Shown one piece after another: positions 42,410 to 52,675 of a stretch of DNA of 52,800 bases; position 1 is the stretch's first letter; every line of letters begins with the position of its first letter. Source of the DNA: Brevundimonas diminuta 3F5N (GTDB lineage Bacteria > Pseudomonadota > Alphaproteobacteria > Caulobacterales > Caulobacteraceae). The DNA lies in assembly GCF_900163625.1 (NCBI RefSeq), contig NZ_FUIE01000037.1, positions 1 to 52,800 on the forward strand, written 5' to 3'. The translations under genes and the position numbers were made by a program. The notes below the pieces were generated by a model that saw only the letters and a list, made by a program, of their open reading frames with translations, was not told the origin of the DNA and searched no databases.

Positions 42410-43762
42410 ATGTTCACCAAGGTCCTGATCGCCAACCGGGGCGAGATCGCGCTGCGCATCCACCGCGCATGCAAGGAGATGGGAATCTCCACCGTCGCCG
42501 TGCACTCCGAAGCCGACCGCGGCGCCATGTGGGTGCGCCTGGCCGACGAGAGCGTCTGCATCGGCCCCGCGCCGGCGGCCAAGTCCTATCTGAACATCCC
42601 CTCGATCATCGCGGCGGCGGAAATCACCGGCGCCCAGGCGGTCCACCCCGGCTACGGCTTCCTGTCGGAGAACGCTCGCTTCGCCGAGATCGTCGAGGCC
42701 CACGGCCTGGCCTTCATCGGCCCCAAGCCTGAGCATATCCGGGTGATGGGCGACAAGATCACCGCCAAGCAGACGGTCAAGGAGGCGGGCATCCCCGTCG
42801 TCCCCGGCTCTGACGGCGAAGTCGAGACGGTCGAACAGGCCATCGAAGCCTCCAAGGCCATCGGCTTCCCCCTGATCGTCAAGGCGGCCGCCGGCGGCGG
42901 CGGTCGCGGCATGAAGGTGGCGATGACGGCCGACGACCTGGTCGAAGCCGTGCAGACGGCCCAGACCGAGGCTCTGGCCGCCTTCGGCAACGGCGCCGTC
43001 TATATGGAGCGCTACCTCCAGAAGCCGCGCCACATCGAGATCCAGGTCATCGCCGACAGCCACGGCAACGTGGTCCACCTGGGCGAACGCGACTGCTCGC
43101 TGCAACGCCGCCACCAGAAGGTGCTGGAAGAGGCCCCCTCGCCCGCCCTGTCGGCCGAGGGCCGCGCCAAGATCGGCGAGACGGTCAACAAGGCCATCGC
43201 CGCCATCGGCTACCTGGGCGCCGGGACCATCGAGTTCCTGTGGGAGGACGGCGAGTTCTTCTTCATCGAGATGAACACCCGCCTGCAGGTCGAGCACCCG
43301 GTCACCGAGATGATCACCGGCGTCGATCTGGTGCGCGAACAGATCCGCATCGCCGCAGGCCTGCCGCTGTCGTTCACCCAGGACGATATCGAGTTCAAGG
43401 GCCACGCCATCGAGGTGCGGATCAACGCCGAGAACTCGGAAACCTTCACCCCGTCGCCGGGCACGATCACCGAGTTCCACGCACCGGGCGGTCTGGGCGT
43501 GCGTCTGGATAGCGCCATCTACGCCGGCTATTCGATCCCGCCCTATTACGACAGCCTGATCGGCAAGCTGATCGTCCACGGCCGCGACCGCGAGGAGGCG
43601 CTGGCCCGCCTGAAGCGTTCGCTGGGCGAGACGGTCATCAGCGGCGTCGACACCACCATCCCCCTGTTCCAGAAGCTGCTGCAGGAGCCGGACATCCTGT
43701 CGGGCGACTATGACATCCACTGGCTGGAGAAGTGGGCGGCGGCGCAGAAGGCCAAGGCCTAA
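42410..43762 (+). CDS. accC: Acetyl-CoA carboxylase biotin carboxylase subunit
   Basis: A 450-residue ATP-grasp enzyme that carboxylates the biotin of Acc[21 protein letters not shown] at the N-terminus, [21 protein letters not shown] near 82, the Gly-rich ATP lid [14 protein letters not shown] near 160, [19 protein letters not shown] near 286 and [17 protein letters not shown] near 340 are all intact. Length is standard. It sits 5 nt after accB and 9 nt before aat. Confidence 0.97.
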   Translation: MFTKVLIANRGEIALRIHRACKEMGISTVAVHSEADRGAMWVRLADESVCIGPAPAAKSYLNIPSIIAAAEITGAQAVHPGYGFLSENARFAEIVEAHGLAFIGPKPEHIRVMGDKITAKQTVKEAGIPVVPGSDGEVETVEQAIEASKAIGFPLIVKAAAGGGGRGMKVAMTADDLVEAVQTAQTEALAAFGNGAVYMERYLQKPRHIEIQVIADSHGNVVHLGERDCSLQRRHQKVLEEAPSPALSAEGRAKIGETVNKAIAAIGYLGAGTIEFLWEDGEFFFIEMNTRLQVEHPVTEMITGVDLVREQIRIAAGLPLSFTQDDIEFKGHAIEVRINAENSETFTPSPGTITEFHAPGGLGVRLDSAIYAGYSIPPYYDSLIGKLIVHGRDREEALARLKRSLGETVISGVDTTIPLFQKLLQEPDILSGDYDIHWLEKWAAAQKAKA

Positions 43763-43771
43763 GCGCCCGCC

Positions 43772-44479
43772 TTGCCCAAGGCTCCCGAAGAGCCGGGTTT
43801 CAGCGCGAGCGGCCCTTCCGACGTCTTCGGACCGGAGGCGCTGCTCGCCTGCTACGCGCGGGGCGTCTTCCCCATGGCCGAGGCGCACGACGATCCGCGC
43901 GTCTTCCTGGTCGAGCCGGACCAGCGGGGCGTCATACCGCTGGATCGCTTCCACATTCCCTCGCGCCTGCGCCGCACCGTGCGGAGCGAGCCGTTTGAAG
44001 TGCGGGTGAACACGGCCTTCGCCGCCGTTCTGGACGCCTGCGCCGCGCCCGCGCCGGGGCGCGAGGACACCTGGATCAACGCCCCGATCCGTCGCCTCTA
44101 TGTCGAACTGCATCAACGCGGCTTCGCCCACAGCGTCGAATGCTGGCGCGACGAAGCCCTGGTCGGCGGCCTGTACGGCGTCACGCTGGGCGGCGCCTTC
44201 TTCGGCGAGAGCATGTTCAGCCGGGCGACGGACGCATCCAAGGTCGCCCTGGTTCACCTGGTCGCGCGGCTAAGGAAAGGCGGCTGGCGCCTGCTGGACA
44301 CGCAGTTCCTGACCGAGCATCTCAGCCAGTTCGGCGCCGTGGAGACGCCGCAGGAAGCCTATCTACGGATGCTGCCTTGGGCCTTGCAGGCGGCGCCGGA
44401 CATGGACGCCTTCACCGCCCCGTTGAGCGGGACCGAGGCCGTGGCCTACGCCTTACAGCCCACAACCCAGGCGTCGTAG
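43772..44479 (+). CDS. aat: Leucyl/phenylalanyl-tRNA-protein transferase
   Basis: A 235-residue GNAT-like enzyme adding Leu or Phe to N-terminal Lys or Arg of proteins, the second branch of the bacterial N-degron pathway. [21 protein letters not shown] near residue 24, [17 protein letters not shown] near 53, [20 protein letters not shown] near 92, GFAHSVECW and [20 protein letters not shown] near 132 are signature stretches. The start is TTG at 43772, 9 nt after accC; no closer ATG is reasonable. Its 3' end overlaps the convergent DUF2155 gene by 34 bp. Confidence 0.93.
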   Translation: MPKAPEEPGFSASGPSDVFGPEALLACYARGVFPMAEAHDDPRVFLVEPDQRGVIPLDRFHIPSRLRRTVRSEPFEVRVNTAFAAVLDACAAPAPGREDTWINAPIRRLYVELHQRGFAHSVECWRDEALVGGLYGVTLGGAFFGESMFSRATDASKVALVHLVARLRKGGWRLLDTQFLTEHLSQFGAVETPQEAYLRMLPWALQAAPDMDAFTAPLSGTEAVAYALQPTTQAS

Positions 44480-45150
44480 ACCGGGTGTTGCAGCCCGCTG
44501 ACGCTGGGCGATGAGGCGAACATCCAGCCCTTGAAGACCTGACGCGCCTCGGTCGGCACGGCCAGGCCGCGCGGCTGAACGCCGACCTCCATATAGGCGA
44601 TGGCGTCTTCGGTCATTTCGTCAGAGGCGGAGACCTCGCAGGCGCGGGCCTTGAACAACAGAGTCCTGCCGAAGCGCACCGGGCGACCGCCGACCTCGAC
44701 CTCGAAACGCATGGTCTCGGCCGTCGTCTTGTCCACCGCCTGGATGACCGCGATGCGGCGACGCTGACGCACGCCCGGCGGCGTGGTCGGAGCGGCCGGC
44801 GCGGGCGCAGCCTCTTCTTCGGCGGTCAGGTCTTCAGGCACTTCTTCCTGAACGGCGACTTCCTGTCCCTGGACCGCGACGGTCGGGACGCCGGGCTGCG
44901 CGGGCGCCGCCGGGTTCGTCGCAGGATTGGACGCGGGAGCCTGGCCGCCGTTGGCGGGCGGAGTCTGCGGCTGCGGCTGCGTCGGTTGCAGCGGCGTGCG
45001 GCCGGTGTCGCGCAGCAGGTCGCCGATCGGATCAGCCGGAGCCGGCGTCGCGTCTTGCGGCAGGTCCATCAGGGCGCTGGCCACGCCGACGCCCGAGATC
45101 GCCAGTCCCGCGACGACCACCCCGGCCAGCAGGACATGGCGAAGGGTCAT
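44446..45150 (-). CDS. DUF2155 domain exported protein
   Basis: A 234-residue protein with a signal peptide or anchor ([21 protein letters not shown], residues 3-24), a long Pro/Gln/Ala-rich linker (about 30-125) and a C-terminal DUF2155 domain: [21 protein letters not shown] near 135 and [27 protein letters not shown] at the end. The function of DUF2155 is unknown; it is widespread in alphaproteobacteria next to aat and the complex I 17.2 kDa subunit gene, as here. The ATG at 45150 overlaps the upstream NDUFA12 stop (ATGA). Confidence 0.87.
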   Translation of the reverse strand: MTLRHVLLAGVVVAGLAISGVGVASALMDLPQDATPAPADPIGDLLRDTGRTPLQPTQPQPQTPPANGGQAPASNPATNPAAPAQPGVPTVAVQGQEVAVQEEVPEDLTAEEEAAPAPAAPTTPPGVRQRRRIAVIQAVDKTTAETMRFEVEVGGRPVRFGRTLLFKARACEVSASDEMTEDAIAYMEVGVQPRGLAVPTEARQVFKGWMFASSPSVSGLQHPVYDAWVVGCKA

Positions 45151-45539
45151 TCCGGGCTCCAGGCCTGATAGTCGCCGGTGGCGGCCGGGCGTTGGCCCAG
45201 GGCGGCCAGAGAGCCTTGCGGACGGCGCGCCATCGGCGTGCCCGTCATGTTCGGCAGGTGATCCTTTTCCCACGCCTGACGCGGCAGCGGGCGCTCGGCC
45301 GGGCTCTCGTCATAGGTATAGCGCAGCCAGCCCTGCCATTCCGGCGGAACCTTCGTCGCTTCGGCGTAGCCGTCATAGATAACCCAGCGTCGCTTGCGGC
45401 CGTCATAGCTGACGGTGTCGCGGGATTCGTAATAGCGGTTGCCGAACTCGTCCGTGCCGACCAGCTGGCCGCGTTTGCCGACGGTGAACAGGGTGCCGAT
45501 CGTGGCGCCGTTCCACCAGGTGAAGATCTTGCTCAGCAC
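45147..45539 (-). CDS. NDUFA12 family accessory subunit of NADH:ubiquinone oxidoreductase
   Basis: A 130-residue protein from a GTG at 45539: [53 protein letters not shown] and [15 protein letters not shown] match the 17.2 kDa complex I subunit shared by mitochondria and alphaproteobacteria. It sits at the inner membrane on complex I. The frame is open to 45635 and a TTG or ATG (45626) would add about 30 residues absent from most relatives, so the GTG is preferred but not certain. It is cotranscribed with DUF2155 (4-nt overlap). Confidence 0.87.
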   Translation of the reverse strand: MLSKIFTWWNGATIGTLFTVGKRGQLVGTDEFGNRYYESRDTVSYDGRKRRWVIYDGYAEATKVPPEWQGWLRYTYDESPAERPLPRQAWEKDHLPNMTGTPMARRPQGSLAALGQRPAATGDYQAWSPE

Positions 45540-45643
45540 GTCGTCGAACTCACTCGAATCCACCGCCCAGGGAAGGTCCGGCGGCGCAGGCCGATCATAG
45601 AAACCGCGACGCCCTACGTCCAGCATGGAGCGCAAGGGAAACG

Positions 45644-45691
45644 CCTCAACATCTTGTGGGCAAACCTCGCACGAACCACAACATACGTTGA
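45644..45691 (+). promoter_or_regulatory. Two NrdR-box-like sites before the RNR-like gene
   Basis: CCTCAACATCTTGTGG (45644-45659) and CCACAACATACGTTGA (45676-45691) start 32 bp apart, about three helical turns, the spacing of tandem NrdR boxes. The first fits the consensus core (C-w-A-n-A-T-n-T-w-G) well; the second fits in its left half. The second also overlaps a possible -35 (TTGAAC at 45689-45694). NrdR represses ribonucleotide reductase genes. Identity is inferred. Confidence 0.45.
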
Positions 45692-45746
45692 ACGCCCGTC
45701 AGATCTGCCGGTAAGCTGGTTCAGACGACATGCGTGGAGACGTGGA

Positions 45747-48356
45747 ATGCGCTTCAAGGCTCGCTTTGCTCCTCTCGCCGCGACGCTCTCTTTCGAGCCC
45801 CGCGAGATCGAGCGCGGCCGCGCCCTGACGCCGGTCTCGGCGCCCGCCGGGTGGACCGACGTCCGCGTCGAGGCCTGGCTGGACTGGGCTGAAAGCCAAG
45901 CGCTGTCGCAGCCCGACGCCCTGGACGCCGCCATTCACGACTGGGCCGCGCGACTGGCGTCCGAGGGGCAGGAAGGCGGCGGCCTGGCCACAGCCGCCGA
46001 GGCCGAGCGATTCGCCGCTGAACTGGCGGCGTCCGTGTTGCTGGGCCTCGCCGCGCCCGCCCTGCCGACGACGAACGCCTTCCTGCCGCTGATCGACCTG
46101 TCCGAACCGGATGCGCCGCGGGCCCTGTCGGCCCAGGCCGCCGCCTGGCGTGGGCGCCGCCTGTCCGGGCGCGCGACCGAAGCCCTGGCCAAGGCGTTGG
46201 GCGAGGTCGCCGACGCCGTCTCCCGTTGCGAAGGCCCACGCGAGGCCTGCGCCGATCCCGCCGCCAACCCTGCCCTGGCCCGCGCCGCCGTGGCTGCACG
46301 CCGCTGCGGCGCCGGCGACGCCGACATCCTGCGCGCCACTCAGGGCGAGGCCGCTGATCTCGTGGTCGAGGCCGTTGAACTGCCCGCGACCCTGCCCGTG
46401 CTGGCGGCGCGCGATACGACCGCCTCGGGCGATCCCCGAACCGCCGCCGTGGCCGAGGCCATGCAGGAAGGCCCGGTCGTCGTCGCCTTTTCGCCTGCCG
46501 ACGCCGAAGCCATGGCCGCCGTTGAGGCGAGCGCACGAACGGTCCTGAACCTGCCCGCCCTGGCGGCGCTGGCAGGGGCGGACTTCGACGCCGCCCTGGA
46601 TGCTCTGGTCGCCTTGTGGACCACGGCGCTGGATATCGAACTGGACCAAACCGGCCGCGCCGAGGCGCAGGCCTCTCGGCCCATCGCCCTGGGCCTCGGC
46701 GGCCTAGCGGATTGGGCCGTCAGCCAGGACGCGACCGACCCGGCCGCGCAGGCGTCCGCGCTCGGGCGCCGCGTCTCTGACATGGCGTCCCAGACCTCCT
46801 GCGACCTGGCGATGCGACTGGCCCCCTGCCCCGAATGGGCCGCCGCCAAGGACGACGTCATCGCCACGCTACAGGCGCAAGGGCGCGACGCCGCCGCGCT
46901 GGAGCAGAACGGACGACGCAACGCCGTGATCGGCCTGTTCGTCGACGAGGCCGAACTGGACCTGCGGCTGGGCCTGTCGCCGTTCGGCGCGACGGATGTG
47001 TTCCAGACCGCCGACGACGAGGTCGCCCGGCGACTGAGGCCCGCCGTGGTCGCCGCCATCATCGCGGCGGGCGGCGACGTCCAGGCGGCGGAGCGCCATC
47101 TGTTCGGCCGCCGCACCCTGGCCGAGGCGCCGGGCGTGAGCCACGGGCGTCTGCGCGAACTGGGCTTCACCGATCTGGAGCTGGAAGCCATCGAGCGCGC
47201 CCTGGCCCTGGTCGAGGATTTCGGCCTCGCCTTCGCCCCGCCGGTGCTGGATGCGGGCTTCATCGGCGACGTGCTGGGGCTGACGCCGGACGAAGGCGCC
47301 CTGCTGCCCCGCCTGGGCTTCACGGCCGACGAGATCGAGGCCGCGACCGCCTATGTCTTCGGTCGACCGGACCTGTCGGACTGGGATCAGGCGCCGCCGT
47401 CGCTGACGACCCTGCTGGCGACGCCGAGCGCCGATCTGGAGGCGGCGCTGCGCCAGGCGGTCGAGCTGTTCAGCGACGCGCCCGACGCCCGCCCTCGCCT
47501 GCTGGACTGGCGCTCCGACGCCATGCAGATCAGCCGCGCCATCGCCGACGGCGCGCGCGACGATCGCCGCGTCGTGGCTTTGCGTCGCGCCGAAGCCCCG
47601 CACAGCTTCCGCCTGGACCTGCCCGAGGTCGAAGCCCCCCGCCGCGCCGAAGCCCCGCCGCAAGCCGCGCCCCAGACCGTCGAGCGCGTGGTCGAGAAGG
47701 TGGTCGAGCGCGACCGCACCCGCCGCCGCCTGCCCGACCGTCGCAAGGGCTATATCCAGAAGGCCTCGGTCGGCGGCCACAAGGTCTATATCCACACCGG
47801 CGAATACGAAGACGGCGAACTGGGCGAGATCTTCATCGACATGCACAAGGAAGGCGCCGCCTTCCGCTCGATGATGAACAACTTCGCCATCGCCATCTCT
47901 ATCGGCCTGCAATACGGCGTGCCGCTGGACGAGTTCGTGGACGCCTTCGTCTTCACCCGGTTCGAGCCGTCAGGGCGGGTCACAGGCAATGACTCCATAC
48001 GCTCGGCGACCTCCATCCTCGACTATGTGTTCCGCGAGCTGGGCGTGTCCTATCTGGACCGGCGTGAACTGGCGCAGGTCACGCCCGAAGCCGCCAATCT
48101 GGACGGCATGGACGGCGCCCCCGCCGATGCGCCCCAGCCCGTGCCCGCCGCCCGCTTCATCTCCAAGGGTTTCGCCCGAGGCGCAGCGCCCGACAATCTG
48201 ATCGTCGCCCCCTTCGGCCGGAAGGAGCCGTCGCCGCGCACCACGCCGCAAGCCCAGGCCGGCCCCTGTCCCGAGTGCGGCGACCTGATGCTGACGGATC
48301 GGAACGGGACGCCCGTATGCGGCGCCTGCGGTGCGACGCCCAAGGTTCAGGGCTAG
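45747..48356 (+). CDS. NrdJ-derived ribonucleotide reductase-like protein, catalytic core apparently lost
   Basis: An 869-residue protein. The C-terminal third is plainly that of alphaproteobacterial class II (B12) ribonucleotide reductase: [20 protein letters not shown] near residue 665, [40 protein letters not shown], then a Cys pair tail CPECG / CGACG near 841-862. The first 640 residues are Ala-rich and divergent but keep landmarks in NrdJ order: N-terminal [38 protein letters not shown] near 268-295 and [11 protein letters not shown] near 313. Where NrdJ has the radical-site NPCSE loop this protein reads SPADAE (249-254). NrdJ is about 1,200 residues, so about 350 are missing. It is probably a non-catalytic paralog. 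GGAGACGTGG precedes the ATG. Confidence 0.75.
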   Translation: MRFKARFAPLAATLSFEPREIERGRALTPVSAPAGWTDVRVEAWLDWAESQALSQPDALDAAIHDWAARLASEGQEGGGLATAAEAERFAAELAASVLLGLAAPALPTTNAFLPLIDLSEPDAPRALSAQAAAWRGRRLSGRATEALAKALGEVADAVSRCEGPREACADPAANPALARAAVAARRCGAGDADILRATQGEAADLVVEAVELPATLPVLAARDTTASGDPRTAAVAEAMQEGPVVVAFSPADAEAMAAVEASARTVLNLPALAALAGADFDAALDALVALWTTALDIELDQTGRAEAQASRPIALGLGGLADWAVSQDATDPAAQASALGRRVSDMASQTSCDLAMRLAPCPEWAAAKDDVIATLQAQGRDAAALEQNGRRNAVIGLFVDEAELDLRLGLSPFGATDVFQTADDEVARRLRPAVVAAIIAAGGDVQAAERHLFGRRTLAEAPGVSHGRLRELGFTDLELEAIERALALVEDFGLAFAPPVLDAGFIGDVLGLTPDEGALLPRLGFTADEIEAATAYVFGRPDLSDWDQAPPSLTTLLATPSADLEAALRQAVELFSDAPDARPRLLDWRSDAMQISRAIADGARDDRRVVALRRAEAPHSFRLDLPEVEAPRRAEAPPQAAPQTVERVVEKVVERDRTRRRLPDRRKGYIQKASVGGHKVYIHTGEYEDGELGEIFIDMHKEGAAFRSMMNNFAIAISIGLQYGVPLDEFVDAFVFTRFEPSGRVTGNDSIRSATSILDYVFRELGVSYLDRRELAQVTPEAANLDGMDGAPADAPQPVPAARFISKGFARGAAPDNLIVAPFGRKEPSPRTTPQAQAGPCPECGDLMLTDRNGTPVCGACGATPKVQG

Positions 48357-48445
48357 GTCTCGTTCATGCGTTGAAACGGGACGCACTGTCCCGAAACGGC
48401 GGCCCGCTTCTTGCTGCAACAGGCGCAAAGTCTGGAGCCATTCGC

Positions 48446-48940
48446 ATGATCCGTCCCGCAATCGCCCTTCTCGCCGCCGTCGGCCTGACGCTGACGGCCC
48501 TGCCCGCCTCGGCGCAGAACGCCTCTCAGATCAGCCAGGTGCGTCGCGGCGCCTCCTGCCCCGGCTGCAACCTGTTCCAGGGCGACTTCTCGGGCCTGGA
48601 GCGCACAGGCCTGAACCTGGCGGGCGCCCGCGTCCGTCAGGCGGATATCAGCCTGTCGGTGATGAACCGCACCAACTTCAGCCGCGCCGACCTGCGCGAC
48701 GTCGAGGCCTATGGCGCTGTCCTGTCCAGCTCGAACTTCACCGGGGCGGACCTGACCAACGCCAGCTTCGTCGGAACCTATCTGGAAGGCGCCGCCTTCG
48801 CCGGGGCCAAGCTGAACGGAACCAATCTGTCGGGCGCCGAGATGTCGCGCGCGCGCGGCCTGACCCAGTCGCAGCTCAATCAGGCCTGCGGCGACCAGAA
48901 CACGGTTCTGCCTTCAGGCCTACGCATTCCCGCCTGTTGA
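48446..48940 (+). CDS. Exported pentapeptide-repeat protein with Cys caps (short paralog)
   Basis: A 164-residue protein with signal peptide (cleavage after ASA, residue 23), then GASCPGCNLFQGDFSG with a Cys38-Cys41 pair, a right-handed beta-helix of about 15 pentapeptide repeats (A/S-D/N-L/F-x-x, e.g. NFSRADLRDVEAYGAVLSSS), and a cap ARGLTQSQLNQACGDQNTVL ending in Cys164. Cys148 and Cys164 may form a disulfide closing the helix. GGAG lies about 10 nt before the ATG. The gene is a tandem paralog of the next one. A structural or binding role in the periplasm is likely; no enzyme activity is implied. Confidence 0.85.
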   Translation: MIRPAIALLAAVGLTLTALPASAQNASQISQVRRGASCPGCNLFQGDFSGLERTGLNLAGARVRQADISLSVMNRTNFSRADLRDVEAYGAVLSSSNFTGADLTNASFVGTYLEGAAFAGAKLNGTNLSGAEMSRARGLTQSQLNQACGDQNTVLPSGLRIPAC

Positions 48941-49005
48941 GCGTCGCCTTCGTTACCACGATTTAAGTAGGGTTTTTACGGACTAAGGCGCATTCAGGAG
49001 GGGTG

Positions 49006-49905
49006 ATGAAACGCTCCATTTCACCCCTGCGCCGTCTGGCCCTCGCCGCCTCAGCCCTTGTGGGAATGACGACGGCCGCCCCCGCCCTGGCCGGCGTCGT
49101 GGACACGACCTGGACCCAGGACCGTGACGTCGCCCGCATGGTGTCCCTGGGCGGCAGTTGCGTCCGTTGCGAACTGTCGGGCCGCGATCTGTCCGGCGCC
49201 ACCCTGACCGGCGCCAATTTCGCCAACGCCACCCTGGTCGGGGCCAATCTGCGCGGCGCCGAACTGGTCGGCTCGAACTTCGTCGGCGCCGACTTCAGCC
49301 GGGCCGACATGCGCGGCATCGAGATGGTCGGCTCGACCTTCACCACCGCCAACCTGACGGGCGCCCAACTGATGGGTGCAGAGGCGACCGGCGCGGTCCT
49401 GATCCGGGCCAATCTGACCGGCGCCAATCTGACCGGCGCCGAGCTTCAGGGCGTCAACATGAACAGCGCCGTCCTGGTCCGCGCCCGTCTGAACGATGCG
49501 GAGATCTTCGGCGCCACCCTGGCCAATGTGAACGCCAGCGGCGCAGACTTCACGGGCGCCGACATCAAGGCGTCCAACCTGTCGGGCGGCAACTTCGACA
49601 ACGCCTCCTTCCGAGATGCAGACCTGGACAGCGCGCGCCTGTCCGGCGGCAGCTTCAATCGCACCGACTTCCGCGACGCCTCCCTGCGCCGCACCGACAT
49701 TCGCGGCCTGGACCTGTCCCGTGCGCGCGGCCTGACCGCCGGTCAGGTCGAAGAGGCCTGCGGAGACGCCTCGACCCGCTTGCCGGGCGGCCTGACGGCC
49801 CGCAACTGCCGTGGCGGCGTCCGTGTCATCCGCACGCCGCCTGCGCCTCCAGTCCCTCCGGTTCCGCCGCGCCAGCGCAACCTGGTCATCACCTCGGGCA
49901 ACTAA
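49006..49905 (+). CDS. Exported pentapeptide-repeat protein with Cys caps (long paralog)
   Basis: A 299-residue protein with signal peptide (cleavage after ALA, residue 29), SLGGSCVRCELSGRDLSG with a Cys52-Cys55 pair, about 35 pentapeptide repeats (many as LTGAN, e.g. NLTGANLTGAELQGVNMNSA), then the cap ARGLTAGQVEEACGDASTRL with two more Cys, and a Pro-rich tail (TPPAPPVPPVPP). The layout mirrors the upstream paralog, with a longer coil and an added tail. AGGAGGGG is a very strong ribosome-binding site before the ATG at 49006. It ends at a clear intrinsic terminator. Confidence 0.87.
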   Translation: MKRSISPLRRLALAASALVGMTTAAPALAGVVDTTWTQDRDVARMVSLGGSCVRCELSGRDLSGATLTGANFANATLVGANLRGAELVGSNFVGADFSRADMRGIEMVGSTFTTANLTGAQLMGAEATGAVLIRANLTGANLTGAELQGVNMNSAVLVRARLNDAEIFGATLANVNASGADFTGADIKASNLSGGNFDNASFRDADLDSARLSGGSFNRTDFRDASLRRTDIRGLDLSRARGLTAGQVEEACGDASTRLPGGLTARNCRGGVRVIRTPPAPPVPPVPPRQRNLVITSGN

Positions 49906-49916
49906 GCCCCGGACGC

Positions 49917-49946
49917 AAAAAAGGGAGGGGTCGCCCCCTCCCTTTT
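49917..49946. terminator. Bidirectional intrinsic terminator
   Basis: AAAAAAGGGAGGGG and CCCCTCCCTTTT form a strong G/C stem flanked by A- and T-tracts on the two sides, 12 bp after the pentapeptide gene and 24 bp from the aspS stop. It can end transcription from both directions. Confidence 0.88.
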
Positions 49947-49969
49947 CCAATTCAGCCCTATGGCTCCGA

Positions 49970-51802
49970 TCAGATCTTAATCGGCAGCTGGGTGCGGATC
50001 GACAGCTCCTTCAGCTGACGCTCCTCAGCCTCGGCCGGAGCGCTCATCAGCAGGTCCTGGCCCTGTTGGTTCAGCGGGAAGGCGATGACCTCGCGGATGG
50101 CCTGCTCGCCGGCCAGCAGCATGACGATGCGGTCGATGCCCGGCGCCAGACCGCCATGCGGCGGCGCGCCGTAGCGGAAGGCGTTCAGCATGCCGCCGAA
50201 CTGCTCTTCGACCACCGAGGCGTCGTAGCCGGCGATCTCGAAGGCCTTCAGCATGATCTCGGCCTTGTGGTTCCGGATCGCGCCCGAGCACAGCTCATAG
50301 CCATTGCAGACGATGTCATACTGGTAGGCGCGGATGGTCAGCGGGTCCTGCGTCTCCAGCGCCTCCATGCCGCCCTGCGGCATCGAGAAGGGGTTGTGGC
50401 TGAAGTCGACCTTCTTCTCTTCTTCCGACCATTCGAACATCGGGAAGTCGACGATCCAGCAGAACTTGAACTGGTCTTCGTCGACCAGCTTCAGCTCCGT
50501 GCCGACGCGGGTGCGCGCCAGGCCGGCGAACTTGGCGAAGACCGACGGCAGGCCGGCGGTGAAGAAGGCGGCGTCGCCCTTGCCTAGACCCAGCGAGGTC
50601 ATCAGGGCCTCGGTCGGCTCCTGACCCAGGTTCTTGGCGATGGGGCCGCCCCACGACTGCTGATCGTCCGACCAGAAGATGTAGCCCAGGCCCGGCTGGC
50701 CTTCGCCCTGCGCCCAGGAGTTCATGCGGTCGCAGAAGGCGCGCGAGCCGCCCGTCGGCGCCGGGATGGCCCAGACGGCGTTCTTCTCGTCGGCGCCCAG
50801 GATCTTGGCGAACAGGCCGAAACCGCCGTCGCGGAAGTGGTCCGACACGTCCTGCATCTTGATCGGGTTGCGCAGGTCCGGCTTGTCCGAGCCGTACCAC
50901 TTCATCGACTGTTCGAACGTCAGGCGCTCGAAGCCCTTGTGCTCCATCGTCTGACCGAAGTCGTTGGTGAAGGTTTGCACGGCGTCGATGGGCGACACCG
51001 GCTTGCCCTCGCCGAACTCGGTGAACAGGCCGTGCATCAGCGGCTCGATCGCCTGGAAGACGTCTTCCTGGGTGACGAAGCTCATTTCCACGTCGAGCTG
51101 ATAGAATTCCAGCGAGCGATCAGCGCGCAGGTCTTCGTCGCGGAAGCAGGGCGCGATCTGGAAATAGCGGTCGAAGCCCGACACCATCAGCAGTTGCTTG
51201 AACTGCTGCGGGGCCTGCGGCAGGGCGTAGAACTTGCCGGGGTGCATCCGCGAGGGCACCAGGAAATCGCGCGCGCCTTCCGGCGACGAGGCCGTCAGGA
51301 TCGGGGTCTGATACTCCAGGAAGCCCTGGGCGCACATGCGGTTGCGGATCGACTGGATCACGCGCGAACGCAGGACGATGTTCTTGTGCAGACGCTCACG
51401 ACGCAGGTCGAGGAAGCGGTTGCTCAGGCGAATCTCTTCCGGGTATTCCTGCTCGCCGAAGACGGGCATCGGCAGTTCGGCGGCTTCCGACAGAACCTCG
51501 ACGGCCTGGACGCGCACCTCGACCTCGCCGGTCGGCAGGTTGGCGTTGACGGTCGAGCCTTCGCGCAGAACCACTTCGCCGTCGATCTTAATGACGCTCT
51601 CGGCGCGCAGACGCTCGACCACTTCAAAGCCCGGCGTTTCGGGGTGCAGGACCAGCTGGGTCAGGCCGTAGTGGTCGCGCAGGTCGATGAACAGCAGGCC
51701 GCCGTGGTCGCGCTTGCGGTGGATCCAGCCCGACAGACGAACATTCGCGCCCGCATCCGTCGAACGGAGGGCGCCGCAGGTGTGGGTGCGATAGGCGTGC
51801 AT
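49970..51802 (-). CDS. aspS: Aspartyl-tRNA synthetase (probably non-discriminating)
   Basis: A 610-residue class IIb synthetase. OB-fold anticodon-binding domain at about 1-105 ([20 protein letters not shown]), then motif 2 region [18 protein letters not shown] near 222, the bacterial insertion domain and motif 3 [14 protein letters not shown] near 555. The N-terminal [13 protein letters not shown] is conserved. The ATG at 51802 gives the usual bacterial length; the frame is open upstream into a region with no homology. Many alphaproteobacteria use this enzyme to charge both tRNA-Asp and tRNA-Asn; that is inferred. Confidence 0.95.
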   Translation of the reverse strand: MHAYRTHTCGALRSTDAGANVRLSGWIHRKRDHGGLLFIDLRDHYGLTQLVLHPETPGFEVVERLRAESVIKIDGEVVLREGSTVNANLPTGEVEVRVQAVEVLSEAAELPMPVFGEQEYPEEIRLSNRFLDLRRERLHKNIVLRSRVIQSIRNRMCAQGFLEYQTPILTASSPEGARDFLVPSRMHPGKFYALPQAPQQFKQLLMVSGFDRYFQIAPCFRDEDLRADRSLEFYQLDVEMSFVTQEDVFQAIEPLMHGLFTEFGEGKPVSPIDAVQTFTNDFGQTMEHKGFERLTFEQSMKWYGSDKPDLRNPIKMQDVSDHFRDGGFGLFAKILGADEKNAVWAIPAPTGGSRAFCDRMNSWAQGEGQPGLGYIFWSDDQQSWGGPIAKNLGQEPTEALMTSLGLGKGDAAFFTAGLPSVFAKFAGLARTRVGTELKLVDEDQFKFCWIVDFPMFEWSEEEKKVDFSHNPFSMPQGGMEALETQDPLTIRAYQYDIVCNGYELCSGAIRNHKAEIMLKAFEIAGYDASVVEEQFGGMLNAFRYGAPPHGGLAPGIDRIVMLLAGEQAIREVIAFPLNQQGQDLLMSAPAEAEERQLKELSIRTQLPIKI

Positions 51803-52010
51803 GATCGGATTTCGTCTGAAAACGGCTGTCGAACAGCGTGAATTAGGAGCGGGGAAAGGCCCATCATCGCCCCCGAAAGTCAAGGCTGACGCCCGATCGC
51901 CCAGATGAATCGCCCCTGATACGCCATCCACAGGGCGAGGCAGGTTGTCCCCGTGATCCCGCCCTATCAACAGAGACGCCCACGGCTCGGCCCGGCTAGG
52001 GTCCATCCTC
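51803..52010. promoter_or_regulatory. Divergent promoter region between aspS and hdaA
   Basis: A 208-bp gap between two divergently transcribed genes must hold both promoters. I cannot assign -35/-10 pairs with confidence and see no RNA gene in it. Confidence 0.3.
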
Positions 52011-52673
52011 ATGAACGCCTCGGCCGCCGAAATCCGTCAACTGCGCCTGCCGCTGCAGCAGGAGACGCCGCAGCGCGCCTCCGACCTGGCGATCTCGGAA
52101 GCGAACGCCGCAGGCGTGGCCGCTCTGACCACCTGGCCGGAAGCGCCCGGCGCCATCCTAGCCCTGTTCGGTCCGGCGGGCTGCGGCAAGAGCCACCTGG
52201 CCGCTGCCTGGGTCGAGCGCACCGGCGCCATCGCCCTGCACGGCGCCGAGGCCGCCCTGGTCGACCCGCTGGAGCTTGAGGGCCGCCCCGTCCTGCTGGA
52301 CCGGGCCCAGGATGCGGACGACGAAAGCCTGTTCCACCTGATCAACCTGACCCAGTCGGGCGGCGGGGCCCTGTTGCTGGTGTCGCGCGACCCGCCCGCA
52401 TCGTGGGCCACCGACCTGCCGGATCTGCGCTCGCGCTTGAACGCCATCCGCACCGTGGGAATAGAGGCGCCCGACGACGTGGTCTTCGCCGCCATGCTGC
52501 GCCGCGCCTTCGCCAGCCGGAACATCACCCCCGCCGACGAGCTGATCGACTATCTGGTCCGCCGCATCGACCGCTCGGCCGACGCCGCCGAAGCCGTGGT
52601 CGACCGTCTGGACGCCCTGCACCGCCCGGTGACGCGCGTATTGGCCCGTCAGGTGCTGGACGGGGAACCCTAA
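52011..52673 (+). CDS. hdaA: HdaA-like DnaA-family protein (regulatory inactivation of DnaA)
   Basis: A 220-residue AAA+ protein resembling the ATPase domain of DnaA without its DNA-binding domain. An N-terminal QLRLPLQQE (clamp-binding motif QLxLP type) sits at residues 10-18, Walker [10 protein letters not shown] is near 54, a degenerate Walker B region [18 protein letters not shown] is near 98, and a sensor/lid helical part ([20 protein letters not shown]) completes it. With the loaded sliding clamp, Hda proteins promote ATP hydrolysis on DnaA and prevent over-initiation. The ATG is preceded by a short GC-rich leader without a clear ribosome-binding site. Confidence 0.9.
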   Translation: MNASAAEIRQLRLPLQQETPQRASDLAISEANAAGVAALTTWPEAPGAILALFGPAGCGKSHLAAAWVERTGAIALHGAEAALVDPLELEGRPVLLDRAQDADDESLFHLINLTQSGGGALLLVSRDPPASWATDLPDLRSRLNAIRTVGIEAPDDVVFAAMLRRAFASRNITPADELIDYLVRRIDRSADAAEAVVDRLDALHRPVTRVLARQVLDGEP

Positions 52674-52675
52674 CC

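Noticed and set aside
42266..44257. A 660-codon open frame antisense to accC and aat
   Set aside because: Shadow of conserved genes without any domain.
45747..48356. Calling the RNR-like gene an active NrdJ or a pseudogene
   Set aside because: The radical-site Cys loop is not visible and the protein is about 350 residues short, so activity is not supported. The frame is intact with a strong ribosome-binding site and a conserved tail, so decay is not supported either.
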